Shown here: in pieces, positions 44,276 through 53,493 of the stretch
How the letters are laid out: each line of letters begins with the position of its first letter
Position numbering within the stretch: position 1 is the stretch's first letter
Assembly: GCA_023428135.1 (NCBI GenBank)
Contig: JAEYZG010000018.1
Location: forward strand, 186,001-250,000
Length of the DNA stretch: 64,000 nucleotides
Reading direction: 5' to 3'
Source of the DNA: Bacteroidota bacterium
Lineage (GTDB): Bacteria; Bacteroidota; Bacteroidia; Cytophagales; Cytophagaceae
Position numbers and translations under genes: made by a program
The notes under the pieces: generated by a model
The model's input: the letters and a program-made list of their open reading frames with translations, nothing else
Told to the model about the DNA's origin: nothing
Database searches by the model: none

Positions 44276-44675
44276 GGCCCTTAATAATTTCTACATTAAA
44301 TACCTGCTGGCAATTTTTTCAATTGTTGGCGGGTATTTGTTTTTATTCCTGTTTGACCGCTTCAATAATCATCAGCATACTACTCTTTGTATTTTCAAAT
44401 TAACCACTGGTATTCCTTGTCCGGGTTGTGGAATGGGAAGGGCTACGCTTGAACTAATAAGGGGAAATTTTGCAGAGGCATATCATTATAACATTATGAG
44501 TATTCCCTTCTCAATTTTGATTATAATTGCCCTTGTGTGGATGTGTATTGATCTGTTCAATTCCAAAGAAACCTTTTTTGTCTTTATCAGCAAGGACATG
44601 AAATTTTCCTATAAAGTTTTAATTGTGGTAGTTCTTATTGTGGACTGGGTGATGAATATTATCAGAGGGGGATAA
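44265..44675 (+). CDS. DUF2752 membrane protein (TTG start)
   Basis: Membrane protein with three TM helices and the DUF2752 motif TTGIPCPGCGMGRATLEL, whose cysteine pair is conserved. No ATG lies near the N-terminus: the reading frame is best started at TTG 44265, which overlaps the TM2 gene by 11 bases. The next in-frame ATG would remove the cysteine motif. The function of the family is unknown. It forms a two-gene unit with the TM2 protein. Confidence 0.82.
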   Translation: MLYKALNNFYIKYLLAIFSIVGGYLFLFLFDRFNNHQHTTLCIFKLTTGIPCPGCGMGRATLELIRGNFAEAYHYNIMSIPFSILIIIALVWMCIDLFNSKETFFVFISKDMKFSYKVLIVVVLIVDWVMNIIRGG

Positions 44676-44850
44676 TTTTTTAATAAAACTATAGTCAATT
44701 AAATTATCTCTTTCTTAATATTTTCTGAAAGTCAACTTTAGGTATTATCCGGGGAATTGGTTTTGGTGATATGTTGTAAGTGTCTGTTTTATAGTTTTTT
44801 TTGATCGTTATTTTCCCACAAAATGCGCAGAGAAAAGAGCTTGATTTACC

Positions 44851-44883
44851 TTTCTGTGTTACAATTTTTCTTATTTAAGTTTG
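44851..44883 (+). promoter_or_regulatory. Candidate promoter for the DUF418 gene
   Basis: TTTC (44851-44854), 21 bases, then TAAGTTTG (44876-44883): exact TAnnTTTG -7 element and a one-mismatch -33. It lies 92 bases before the ATG at 44976, in an otherwise featureless 300-base gap. Confidence 0.4.
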
Positions 44884-44975
44884 GTGTTTTTAATGAATAA
44901 ATTGCACCTTTTGCATAGTTGACTAATTCAGCTAAAAAAATTAACCCTAATCTAAATTTAACACGATTGAATCCT

Positions 44976-46199
44976 ATGGAATTACCCATTTTAAAAAAGC
45001 CCACAGACCGGCTAGAAGTCATCGATGTATTAAGAGGAATTGCTTTGTTCGGACTTTTCTCCGTTCACATGCAGGAGCATTTTGAGTTGTTTCTATTTCC
45101 TGAATCAAAATCCGAGATCTTAAAATCGTTGGATAAAGGTATTAAAGAAGTTGTTTATTTTCTCTTTGCCGGAAAAGCATACGCGCTATTTGCTTTCCTT
45201 TTCGGATTAAGCTTTTTTATTCAGATGAAAAGGCAGGCAGATAAAGGAATTGATTTTAAAGGACGTTTTCTTTGGAGGCTTATTGTTTTAGGTATAATAG
45301 GATGGTTTCATAGTTTAATATATTCTGGTGATATCCTCACTTTTTTCTTCGTCATGGGATTTGTGTTGTTACTACTGGATAAATTACCATCGTGGGTTTT
45401 AATTGTTCTCGCAATTTTTTTCCTTTTGCAATTGCCGTTTGTTTTAATAGCGATAGGTAAATCGATCAGTCAGGATTTTCAGCGGAATCCATTACTTAAT
45501 ACAATGGATGCTATCTTTAAGTCCAGCGCTCCGGTTTTTTCCCAAGGCAGCTTTACCGAAGTAATTTCATTTAATATTTTTGAAGCTCAAAAATCCAAAT
45601 GGTTATTCATGTTTTTGTATGGAAGAGTATTTCAGACATTGGGCTTGTTTATGATTGGCATTGTAATCGGAAGAAGTGGTTTTTTTAGGACAATTGAAAG
45701 CTACAGGAAACATTGCAAACGTGCATTAATATATGCATCTGTTGTATTTTTGCCGTTATTTATTTTTAACCGATTCTATCTGCCAGAAATTTCAGCTGAT
45801 AAAGTTATCATTGAAGCATGGACTATTATACTGTCTTCTTATGCAAACTTTGCGTTTGTTGTGATAATCTTTACTGGTTTTATTTTGCTTTACCAGATCG
45901 AGGCCATAAGGAAAAGGATGGATATACTTAAGTATATAGGAAGGATGAGTCTAACAACTTATGTTATGCAATCAGTAGTCTGGGTTCCGCTCATCTATGG
46001 ATACGGAGCAGGATTGTATGATGATATTGGTTTCTTTTACAGTTTTCTTTTGGGTGTACTCTTCTTTACCATTCAGGTAAATTTCAGCAAGTGGTGGATG
46101 AAGAGGTACCATTATGGACCAATGGAATGGCTTTGGCGGTCCGCTACTTTCCTATCTGTTCAGGATGTACCAATGAGAAAGGAACTTGTTCAGAGTTAG
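44976..46199 (+). CDS. DUF418 membrane protein
   Basis: Polytopic inner-membrane protein of the DUF418 family (YeiB-like), about ten TM helices. The conserved N-terminus RLEVIDVLRGIALFGLFSVH and the C-terminal LTTYVMQSVVWVPLIYGYG region are present, the latter being the defining DUF418 segment. I start at ATG 44976 (MELPILKKPTDRLEV). A TTG at 44919 is in frame but would add an unsupported extension. Proteins of this type are proposed to be transporters or acyltransferase-like; function is unproven. A strong terminator hairpin follows at 46211-46246. Confidence 0.88.
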   Translation: MELPILKKPTDRLEVIDVLRGIALFGLFSVHMQEHFELFLFPESKSEILKSLDKGIKEVVYFLFAGKAYALFAFLFGLSFFIQMKRQADKGIDFKGRFLWRLIVLGIIGWFHSLIYSGDILTFFFVMGFVLLLLDKLPSWVLIVLAIFFLLQLPFVLIAIGKSISQDFQRNPLLNTMDAIFKSSAPVFSQGSFTEVISFNIFEAQKSKWLFMFLYGRVFQTLGLFMIGIVIGRSGFFRTIESYRKHCKRALIYASVVFLPLFIFNRFYLPEISADKVIIEAWTIILSSYANFAFVVIIFTGFILLYQIEAIRKRMDILKYIGRMSLTTYVMQSVVWVPLIYGYGAGLYDDIGFFYSFLLGVLFFTIQVNFSKWWMKRYHYGPMEWLWRSATFLSVQDVPMRKELVQS

Positions 46200-46210
46200 T
46201 TTGCTATTAC

Positions 46211-46260
46211 AGCTAAAGACCTGTAGTTATTTGCAGGTCTTTAGCTTATATATTTTTTAT
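46211..46260. terminator. Rho-independent terminator, probably bidirectional
   Basis: AGCTAAAGACCTG (46211-46223) is the exact reverse complement of CAGGTCTTTAGCT (46234-46246). A T-rich run follows. It sits between the DUF418 gene and the convergent antiporter gene. Confidence 0.85.
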
Positions 46261-46289
46261 TCGGGGTAAATAAGGAGCAGTTAGACAGA

Positions 46290-47900
46290 TTAGATAATTG
46301 GTGAGTTACTGATCTTCATTTCATTCAGATCCAGTTGTAATTCTGCTTTTCTTATTTCCTTATCACTGAAGAATTTTTCTTTCCGCAATTCAAATAGTTC
46401 CAAACGCTGTGCAGCGTAGATATCCAAAAGGATTTTTCGATAATCTTCGACTTTTTCAATCTGAGTTGTATCGCATTCTAAAGAGGCAAGTCTTTGTTGC
46501 GAGGAAGCTATTTCATGTTCTAGATTTGCTTTCAAGATACTTACCAATTCGTTTTCCTGTATTTCCAGAGCGTATTTATCGCATAGACGGCTAAGGGCAG
46601 CATTAGATAACCTTAAATTTATTCCGGTCTGTTGCTCATCTTCCGGAACGATATCCTCGATTTCTTTTATATCAATGAGTTTAATGACCAAAGGCAATGT
46701 AAGTCCTTGTACTACAAGTGTGACAAGAATTGTTATGAATGTGATAAAGATAATCAGATTGCGATGAGGGAAAGGAGTACCATCGTACATAAGAATAGGG
46801 ATAGACAAAGCAGTAGCGAGGGATACGACTCCGCGCATCCCAGCCCAGCTAATGACTAAAGGGTTTTTCCACCCCGGATTAGGCTCTTTACGAACTTCTG
46901 CACTAAGCCAGCGAGGAATGTGAGTGGCCGGAAATACCCATAGAAATCTGAGTAATATGATTATGCCACTGATTATTAAACCATATTTTACTCCCTGAGC
47001 AATTGAATATTCCCCCAATCCATTGATTATTTCCGGAAGTTCAAGGCCTATCAGAATAAATATAACGGCGTTCATCACAAATATCATGGTTGTCCAGACA
47101 CCAAGCATACTGATGCGTGTAGTGGCAGTGCTGAAAACTTTATGTGATCGGTAAGATAAAAAGAGCCCACCGCTCACCACGGCCATTACTCCTGAAAAGT
47201 GGAACTGTTCTGCAGTAAGGAAGAGAATATATGGTGTCATTACTGTTAATGCCACATCTATTGCAGGTGTTGTCGGCAGAAAACGATGAATGAAATACAT
47301 GATATGAGCGCCAGCAAGCCCCAACACAACACCCATAGTAGCAACAAGGATGAATTGACTGGCAGCTGCCTGAAATGAAAAGGTTCCGGTAAGTATGGCT
47401 GCCAGTGCGAAGCGGAAAACAATCAGCGATGATGCATCATTGATAAGACTTTCTCCTTCAAGAGTAGTTAATACTCTTTTAGGTACTTCAAGACCTTTTA
47501 GTACAGTCGTTGCGGCCACTGCATCAGGAGGAGATATGATGCCTCCCAGCAGAAATCCAAGTGCTAGGGTAAAGCTGGGTATTATACTGCTTGAAAAGTA
47601 AGCCACTAATGTACTTGTAAAAAACACAAGTCCAAAAGCGAGCAGGGTGATAGGACGTTTCCATTTCCAGAAATCTTTCCAGGAAGTGTACCAGGCAGCC
47701 TCATAAAGCAAAGGAGGCAGGAAAATCAAAAAGACAAGATCAGGTTTTAATTTAATGATTGGAATGCCCGGAATAAAACTGATTACCAGACCAGCCAGTA
47801 CAAGAAATATTGGATAGGCAATTTTTATCTTTTGTGCCAACATCACAAGCAGAAAAACTGCGAACAGAAGACTGAGTATAAGTAATAAGTTGTTATGCAC
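46290..47900 (-). CDS. Na+/H+ antiporter, CPA1 family
   Basis: Cation:proton antiporter with about twelve TM helices and a hydrophilic C-terminal tail (~410-536). Seen are the ion-site region GGIISPPDAVAATTVLKGL with conserved D, GESLINDASSLIVF, and SWAGMRGVVSLATALSIP, all characteristic of the CPA1/NhaP group. The C-terminal tail is charged and helical, possibly regulatory. Length (536 residues) is typical. It is followed on the same strand, upstream in transcription, by the DUF4241 gene with a 40-base gap, so the two may share a transcript. Confidence 0.92.
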   Translation of the reverse strand: MHNNLLLILSLLFAVFLLVMLAQKIKIAYPIFLVLAGLVISFIPGIPIIKLKPDLVFLIFLPPLLYEAAWYTSWKDFWKWKRPITLLAFGLVFFTSTLVAYFSSSIIPSFTLALGFLLGGIISPPDAVAATTVLKGLEVPKRVLTTLEGESLINDASSLIVFRFALAAILTGTFSFQAAASQFILVATMGVVLGLAGAHIMYFIHRFLPTTPAIDVALTVMTPYILFLTAEQFHFSGVMAVVSGGLFLSYRSHKVFSTATTRISMLGVWTTMIFVMNAVIFILIGLELPEIINGLGEYSIAQGVKYGLIISGIIILLRFLWVFPATHIPRWLSAEVRKEPNPGWKNPLVISWAGMRGVVSLATALSIPILMYDGTPFPHRNLIIFITFITILVTLVVQGLTLPLVIKLIDIKEIEDIVPEDEQQTGINLRLSNAALSRLCDKYALEIQENELVSILKANLEHEIASSQQRLASLECDTTQIEKVEDYRKILLDIYAAQRLELFELRKEKFFSDKEIRKAELQLDLNEMKISNSPII

Positions 47901-47940
47901 TTTAAATATATTTCTTTAATACTCTGAGAATTATATATTG

Positions 47941-48618
47941 TTAATCCTCCTCTGGTAATAATAGAACCAGGAAATCGATGACTAGAGAAGTGACTTGCCC
48001 TTCTTGATCTATTCCCCAATAAGCAGGGTATACACCATCTCCATAGCCAGATTGGAACATCGTTAAATTTAATTCCGAACCTGGCAATTTGAAATTGATC
48101 CAGTTTCCATAGTCTTGTGGGTTATTTTGGTCGACAGCATTTTTCTTGAATTCAGCTGCGAAGAAGTCGTCATAGATATTTCCATCAGGATTCTTTTGAA
48201 CAAAGGATTCTATAAACTTATCGTATTCAAGAGCAGCTTCATAATCCATAAAACCTCCTAGTCCAGCATCTACAGGAAACCCGAAAAAGTCACCCTTTTC
48301 CTTTAATTCATTAATATCATCATCATTCCTAAGAGCGAGAACCCATTTTTCAGCCTTTTTGTTGCTTAGTTCTAATTTGGCCACTGCATAGCGCTCTCCG
48401 GCATTTTCTTTCTTTGCTATGTAGATTTTTACAGGATAGTTTCCAGGGTTTATTTTTTTGCTTAATGGAACTATATCGTGAAATACAAGCGGATCGCAAA
48501 CGACAATTTCGCCGCTGGGTGCTGAGAGATTACCTATTTCTAAAAGTTCGACAGGTGTTCCTTGTACTTCATTGTTTTCAAAGATGATGTTGTAATCAGC
48601 GTGAGATAAAAATTCCAT
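47941..48618 (-). CDS. DUF4241 protein
   Basis: Cytoplasmic protein of the DUF4241 family. It has GEIVVCDPLV near the N-terminus, FPVDAGLGGFMD (the conserved family motif with GDxG-like residues) in the middle, and QSGYGDGVYPAYWGID near the C-terminus. The family has no established activity; members are often near toxin-immunity or stress genes. Its own promoter (48645-48675) is close to consensus, giving a leader of about 20 bases. Length (225 residues) is normal. Confidence 0.85.
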   Translation of the reverse strand: MEFLSHADYNIIFENNEVQGTPVELLEIGNLSAPSGEIVVCDPLVFHDIVPLSKKINPGNYPVKIYIAKKENAGERYAVAKLELSNKKAEKWVLALRNDDDINELKEKGDFFGFPVDAGLGGFMDYEAALEYDKFIESFVQKNPDGNIYDDFFAAEFKKNAVDQNNPQDYGNWINFKLPGSELNLTMFQSGYGDGVYPAYWGIDQEGQVTSLVIDFLVLLLPEED

Positions 48619-48644
48619 AAATTTTTAATGTATTTTTGTTTGAT

Positions 48645-48675
48645 CAAAAATATAAAATCGAAGGAGGAATACAAG
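48645..48675 (-). promoter_or_regulatory. Consensus-like promoter for the DUF4241 gene
   Basis: On the minus strand: TTG (complement of 48672-48674), 19 bases, then TATTTTTG (complement of 48645-48652), matching TTTG-N19-TAnnTTTG except one -33 base. The predicted start site is about 20 bases before the ATG. The rest of the 334-base gap up to 48952 shows no gene. Confidence 0.65.
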
Positions 48676-48952
48676 GGGATTACCAAAAGGGAATGTTTGA
48701 TGTTCTTTGATTTTGAATAAATTATGTCGATATAAAATTGAGTCCCTGCCCCGCAGAATTTATTGTGAGAAAAAAAATAGAGTTCATCTATAAGAAGGAT
48801 ATCACTCATGCTTATCCTATTTTTATTGAATTGTGGTTATCATAACTTCAATTGATCATTCATTCTAAATAAAAAAAGGAATTATATTTTAAAGAATATG
48901 AGGTTACCTATCTTCTTAAATTAGAATATATTCCAGTTTTTCAGTAATCCTT

Positions 48953-49549
48953 ATGTCCCAGGATAAATTAAAATTGTTTCTCCAAACTTTGGAGGAAAAG
49001 GGTATTTATATAAGTAAAGAAGATATAAAGACCGTTTCTGATCGCACGCGGTCAGTTTCAATAGAAAAAGGTACCACTTTTATGAAACAGGGAGTGCCTG
49101 TTAAAAGACTTTATTTTTTGATTAGCGGAACTGTCAGGCTGTATGTAGATCATAGAACGCATGAAACAACAATGGATTTCATTTCCTGGAATGAGTTTGT
49201 GTCCACTTTTGTATATGTGCAGAGTGAGGTCCCGTCTACAGTTGCACTTGATGCATTAACCGAGGTAAACGCTCTCTTCTGGGAGAAAGGTGATATTGTC
49301 TTTCTTAAAAAACATACAAAGGTATTTAACGACATTGAAAATGTCATGCTGGATAGTTTGCTGCAATGGAATCTGCGAAGAGAAATAGATTTCAGAAACC
49401 TTAGTCCTGAAGAAAGATATTTAAAGCTTTATGAAAATCAGCCAAGAGTAGTCCAGAAAGTGCCACTGAAATACATTGCTTCTTATCTTGGTATACATCA
49501 GGATAGCCTGAGTCGGATCCGAAAAAAAATTATTATGAAAGGTGCTTAA
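48953..49549 (+). CDS. Crp/Fnr-family transcriptional regulator
   Basis: Regulator with a cyclic-nucleotide-binding-type beta-roll (~25-130: KGTTFMKQGVPVKRLYFLISG) and a C-terminal winged helix (~150-198) with LKYIASYLGIHQDSLSRIR as the recognition helix. Residues that bind cAMP in true Crp (the RxS motif) are not seen, so the effector may differ or be absent, as in many Bacteroidota family members. At 198 residues it is normal. Neighbours give no clear target. Confidence 0.88.
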   Translation: MSQDKLKLFLQTLEEKGIYISKEDIKTVSDRTRSVSIEKGTTFMKQGVPVKRLYFLISGTVRLYVDHRTHETTMDFISWNEFVSTFVYVQSEVPSTVALDALTEVNALFWEKGDIVFLKKHTKVFNDIENVMLDSLLQWNLRREIDFRNLSPEERYLKLYENQPRVVQKVPLKYIASYLGIHQDSLSRIRKKIIMKGA

Positions 49550-49680
49550 CTACAAATATTTATCCTGATTGTAACCCCTGAAAATCTGACCAGGGTCAGG
49601 ATTTAATAAGTTTTTCATATTTTACTTTGCTGAAAGTTTATGTGTTCTTTTTAATTTAATTTTTATTCAAATTATACTCT

Positions 49681-51057
49681 ATGAAATTGATTTATAAGGC
49701 TATTGCAGCATGCAATATGCTGATTTGTACAGCAAATGCTCAGGAAAATGTATTTAAACCATCGAAAGAAGCGGTTTATCATAAAGCTAACGATGAGTGG
49801 AAATTGACAAGTCTTTACCAGTATACATACAATGAATATGGTAATGAGGTAACAAAAGTATATAAGAATGGTGATGAAGTTCCTGTCTCTAAAGATTCCC
49901 TTGTATATTCACCAAATAAAAATGTTATTGAGCATTATGTATATTTATGGGATCCTAATTTAAAAAAATGGAAGCCTTCTAAGAAAGATACTAAATGCTA
50001 TTTTGAGAATGGAGAAACTTGCGGGCTTGCTAGCTATATTTATTCAAACGGATGGGAGTTAAATTCCGCTTTGGAAAGCGTTCGGTCTTACCCTCAGGCA
50101 GATGAGGAAGAGGTGAAGTCGAGATTGTTTGATAGTCGTACCAAACAATGGAACGATCAGACCAAGTACCTTATTAAATATGATTCTGAAAGAAAAAAAT
50201 TAAGCAAGACCTATTCATTTGTTGATCCGGAGACTAAGCTCTGGACTTATTTATCAAGGATCTCCTATAACGGTTGGCTGGATTATGAAAATGAAATTCC
50301 AGCAAAAAGTGTATCGGAAGATTACCAGAATGATGTTTGGGTAGTGCTGGATTCGAGTTCGTTTGAGGAGTTTCAGGATCTTTGGATCGAGACCAGAAAG
50401 ATCTATAATCCTGATAAAAGCCTGAAAGAAATAGTAAGGATTTCAAATTCAAAAGACGGAAATTTCAGGGAGGTCATGAAAGCGCATGAACCAGGGTGGT
50501 TGTTAATTTCATCTTATGATAAAACTGATTTAAAAACTAGAACAATCTTTAATGATTTTGAAGGGGATGAATTGCAATATACAGACAAATCAGAACATGA
50601 TTTTGAAAAAGGTAAGGTTGTTCATAGTATCTATAGTACTACTGCCGGAAGCGGAGAGATTACAGAATATACAGAAGAGGATCATGAATTGATTTATGAT
50701 GATACAGAGAACCTATTGGAAGATATTTTCAGCTTTAGGTTAGAACCCTCGGCTGCATACAGGGAATATAAGAAAATAGTGTATTCCGAGTATGTAGAAG
50801 TCGGAGAAGTTACTGGTATTGTAAATAAAGGAAATAAAGAGTCCGTTGTTTATCCAAATCCCGGCAATGGTGTATTTAATATCAAAAGTCTGAAAGCAGG
50901 TGATCAAATGGTCGTCTCAAATACATCAGGTATAACAGTTTTTGAATCCGGATCTTTACAGGATAAAGTGGATCTTTCTCATCTGACTTCAGGTGTTTAT
51001 TTAGTAAAAATCATTAACAATGAAACAGTCATCAGTGACAAACTGGTTATTGAGTAA
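49681..51057 (+). CDS. T9SS-exported protein, unknown function
   Basis: Exported protein with a signal peptide (ending LICTANAQ). The 350-residue middle region is rich in W, Y, K and D with repeating segments of the form WxxTxxYxYxYNxxGxx, typical of Bacteroidota repeat proteins that resemble RHS/YD-like repeats. A type A T9SS sorting domain follows from VYPNPGNGVFNI to GVYLVKIINNETVISDKLVIE (quoted in part). No enzymatic motif was recognised. A terminator lies at 51083-51111. Confidence 0.8.
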   Translation: MKLIYKAIAACNMLICTANAQENVFKPSKEAVYHKANDEWKLTSLYQYTYNEYGNEVTKVYKNGDEVPVSKDSLVYSPNKNVIEHYVYLWDPNLKKWKPSKKDTKCYFENGETCGLASYIYSNGWELNSALESVRSYPQADEEEVKSRLFDSRTKQWNDQTKYLIKYDSERKKLSKTYSFVDPETKLWTYLSRISYNGWLDYENEIPAKSVSEDYQNDVWVVLDSSSFEEFQDLWIETRKIYNPDKSLKEIVRISNSKDGNFREVMKAHEPGWLLISSYDKTDLKTRTIFNDFEGDELQYTDKSEHDFEKGKVVHSIYSTTAGSGEITEYTEEDHELIYDDTENLLEDIFSFRLEPSAAYREYKKIVYSEYVEVGEVTGIVNKGNKESVVYPNPGNGVFNIKSLKAGDQMVVSNTSGITVFESGSLQDKVDLSHLTSGVYLVKIINNETVISDKLVIE

Positions 51058-51082
51058 AAGGTAAATAGTGTGTTTTAGCAAC

Positions 51083-51112
51083 AAAGCCAGATTTAGAAAG
51101 TCTGGCTTTTTG
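51083..51112 (+). terminator. Rho-independent terminator
   Basis: AAAGCCAGA (51083-51091) pairs with TCTGGCTTT (51101-51109), followed by T. Confidence 0.75.
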
Positions 51113-51204
51113 CTTATAAGAGATTCTCAATTTTATTATCAGATAGAGATATACTATTATGACTATTTAGGGCATTTCGAATCCTATCGTACAATTTTAA
51201 TAAT

Positions 51205-51288
51205 ATGAAAAGAATATTTTTTATCAGTAGGACAATCGGATATTTGGTATTCTCAGGCTGCAAAAAGATCAATGTGCTAAGTAGATAG
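51205..51288 (+). other. 27-codon lipoprotein-like micro-ORF
   Basis: ATG-initiated ORF reading MKRIFFISRTIGYLVFSGCK and ending INVLSR, with a lipobox-like VFSGC. It resembles a lipoprotein signal peptide with almost no mature part, either a tiny lipoprotein or the stub of a lost gene. It lies in the 396-base gap before the sigma factor gene; nothing else is seen in that gap. Confidence 0.3.
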
Positions 51289-51453
51289 AATAAATTATTC
51301 CATTTTGGAGTTTAATTTATTGGGTTGTTTTTTTTATATGGTATTGTATTTCAGTGTTTTTGTGTTGGTGGTGGATAATATTTATCCATCTAATAAAATT
51401 TTTTCTGCATTTTTATAGAACATTTTTAAAAGTCATACGCCCTCACTGAGGAT

Positions 51454-52029
51454 ATGGACGAAAAAGAACTTATTCAGGCCTGTAAACAGCGTTCCATTTT
51501 TGCGCAGCGGTTATTATATACCAGATATGCACCCTTGTTAAGGGGAGTTTGTGTTCGGTATTTAAAAAATTCCGATGATGTAAGCGATGTTTTGCAGGAG
51601 GGTTTTATTGAAATTTTTAAGTGCCTGGATCAGTATAAGGGCGAAGGATCCTTTGTGGGATGGCTTAAGCGGGTCATGATTCATTCTGCTATTGATTTTA
51701 TAAGAAAGAATAAAAAGCACAGATTGGAGGAGGTCGAAGAAGAAAAAGATTTGGCTGAAGATTCTTTTGACGAAGCCGAATACCTTAAACTACTCGATAT
51801 GCCCGGTTATGAAGTACACATGTTAAAAGCTTTGCACAGTCTTCCACAGATTCTTTCCACTGTGTTCAGCATGTTCTATGTCGATGAGCTTAGTCATAAA
51901 GAGATTTCTTCATTGCTTGAGATAGATGAGATCACTTCGAGAACAAGGCTTAACCGTGCAAAGAAATTATTAAAAGAATATTTGTTGAATTTATTAAAAT
52001 CTACCCAGGGCTATGCGCGATCCAATTAA
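51454..52029 (+). CDS. ECF-type RNA polymerase sigma factor
   Basis: Sigma-70-family factor of the ECF type (191 residues). Region 2 (~10-95) contains RYLKNSDDVSDVLQEGFIEIF and the DNA-melting GWLKRVMIHSAIDFIRK. Region 4 (~125-185) contains LPQILSTVFSMFYVDELSHKEIS, the usual sigma-4 helix-turn-helix region (quoted in part). It overlaps the next gene by 17 bases. Its neighbours (a one-TM protein, then an outer-membrane barrel protein and a T9SS cargo) suggest it controls this envelope cluster. Confidence 0.9.
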   Translation: MDEKELIQACKQRSIFAQRLLYTRYAPLLRGVCVRYLKNSDDVSDVLQEGFIEIFKCLDQYKGEGSFVGWLKRVMIHSAIDFIRKNKKHRLEEVEEEKDLAEDSFDEAEYLKLLDMPGYEVHMLKALHSLPQILSTVFSMFYVDELSHKEISSLLEIDEITSRTRLNRAKKLLKEYLLNLLKSTQGYARSN

Positions 52030-52609
52030 AGACATGTATAAAACAGTCTTTGATGATTATACAGTCAATAAAGACGGAGGTGAGTGGGAGGCTATGGAAA
52101 GCCGTATCCAGCAGCAAAATTTTCTTCATTTCAGATGGGCACAGTTTAATATATATTATGCTGTTTCTATCATAATAACTTTATTTCTTAGTTCTGCTAT
52201 GGCCGGACATTATTTTTATTCCAATTATGTGAATAAAGGTTTTGTTGAAAAAACTGAGGTCCTTCAGCATATTCGGGAAGATAAGACTTTGGTCATAAGT
52301 GAGTCTACAACTAAACACTCACTCAAAGAGAGAGCAGAGGTAAAGTTATCCGGAGTAACTTCCGTTTCTGCTGATCAAAAGCAGAATAAGACTTCAACCT
52401 CTTCATTCTCACAAGCTCAACATGAGGGGAGCATCGCAAAACCTGAGAATAAAATATCGGAACAGGATTTAAATTTTTCCGAAAATATTCCTGCTGAATC
52501 AGCAAAAGATCCATTCATCAAGGTTCAGAAAGTTGTGATAGTAAAACAAGATACTATTCATAAAGTGGACACTATTAAAACGAAAGGAAGATTTTGGAAA
52601 AGACATTAA
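52013..52609 (+). CDS. Single-pass membrane protein, possible anti-sigma factor
   Basis: Starts within the sigma factor gene (17-base overlap), so is translationally coupled to it. The N-terminal ~40 residues are cytoplasmic and helical (DPIKDMYKTVFDDYTVNKD...WEAMESRI), followed by one TM segment (~46-65) and a periplasmic, low-complexity region with a KVDTIKTKGRF tail. Cytoplasmic helix plus TM immediately downstream of an ECF factor is the usual layout of an anti-sigma protein. I do not see a zinc-binding HxxxCxxC motif. The assignment is from context. Confidence 0.65.
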   Translation: MRDPIKDMYKTVFDDYTVNKDGGEWEAMESRIQQQNFLHFRWAQFNIYYAVSIIITLFLSSAMAGHYFYSNYVNKGFVEKTEVLQHIREDKTLVISESTTKHSLKERAEVKLSGVTSVSADQKQNKTSTSSFSQAQHEGSIAKPENKISEQDLNFSENIPAESAKDPFIKVQKVVIVKQDTIHKVDTIKTKGRFWKRH

Positions 52610-53418
52610 AAGTTTTCTACTTCATTCTTTTCATTTGTTTCTTTATGAATTCTTCTGCAATTGCTCAAAGAGATACAGTTGTTGTGTTTGATACGATCTA
52701 TGAAGTGAAAGAGCCTGTGGTAATTACTCATGAATATATCAGCTCTTCCGGGAAACAATTAAACAGGCTAAGACTTAGCAAGCTATATGCCGCGGCAGGA
52801 TACAGCTGGGATTCCTACAAAGACAAGAATATAGAAAGCGGCCATTCCAGAATTGCTTCAATTGGTGGAAGTATTTGGTTGTCTAAAATTTTCTTCGCTG
52901 AAATTGGATTTAATTATCAGGCAGGAAAAGCAAAATATCATAGTAATGTGAGTAATAGATACACCAAAGAATCTACTTATATAGAATATGATACTATAGG
53001 CAGTTATATTCATACTGTTGATGGGGTTTCTACTGAAGTTCCTATTGTTGATGAGTTTGTAAGAACAAGGACCGACACTTTAGTTTCCATTGGTCGTGTA
53101 ATTTATAATAAACAGATCAGATCTATATGTATTCCGATTTCTTTTGGTTATATGTATTCAATGAATAGGTTTTATTGCAGTTTGCTTGCTCAGGTAGCTC
53201 CTTCATTTGTTTCTGTAAGTAATGATGGAGATGGTAACAAAAGTCGTGAGAAACAGCTTAGGTTAGGTGCTGGTACAGAGTTGGGATTAAAGCTGACCGG
53301 ATCAGTTGCAATTGCTGCACGTTATATGTGGCAAAGTCAATTTCAAAATAAGGTATCAGATAAAGATCTTTCCGGTCAACAACATCAGGTTTTATTTTTA
53401 TTAAATTATTTTTTCTAA
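52594..53418 (+). CDS. Outer-membrane beta-barrel-like protein
   Basis: Exported protein with signal peptide MEKTLKVFYFILFICFFMN and a mature region of alternating aromatic strands (IWLSKIFFAEIGFNYQAGKA, ICIPISFGYMYSMNRFYCSL, AIAARYMWQSQ) ending in NYFF, the C-terminal aromatic typical of outer-membrane proteins. Starts at TTG 52594, overlapping the preceding gene by 16 bases. No ATG lies near it except one inside the signal peptide. It is part of the sigma-factor cluster. The function is unknown. Confidence 0.7.
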   Translation: MEKTLKVFYFILFICFFMNSSAIAQRDTVVVFDTIYEVKEPVVITHEYISSSGKQLNRLRLSKLYAAAGYSWDSYKDKNIESGHSRIASIGGSIWLSKIFFAEIGFNYQAGKAKYHSNVSNRYTKESTYIEYDTIGSYIHTVDGVSTEVPIVDEFVRTRTDTLVSIGRVIYNKQIRSICIPISFGYMYSMNRFYCSLLAQVAPSFVSVSNDGDGNKSREKQLRLGAGTELGLKLTGSVAIAARYMWQSQFQNKVSDKDLSGQQHQVLFLLNYFF

Positions 53419-53493
53419 AACTATAGAACGTTATTAAACTTTATCGCCTTATCAATGAAAACGTTTTCAGTTTAACTTTTTAAACCTTATAAA

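Noticed and set aside
44919..44975. TTG start for the DUF418 gene
   Set aside because: The ATG at 44976 gives the normal N-terminus; the extra 19 codons show no similarity.
48540..48809. An 89-codon minus-strand ORF overlapping the DUF4241 start
   Set aside because: Covers the DUF4241 promoter and 5' end in another frame, and has no recognisable features.
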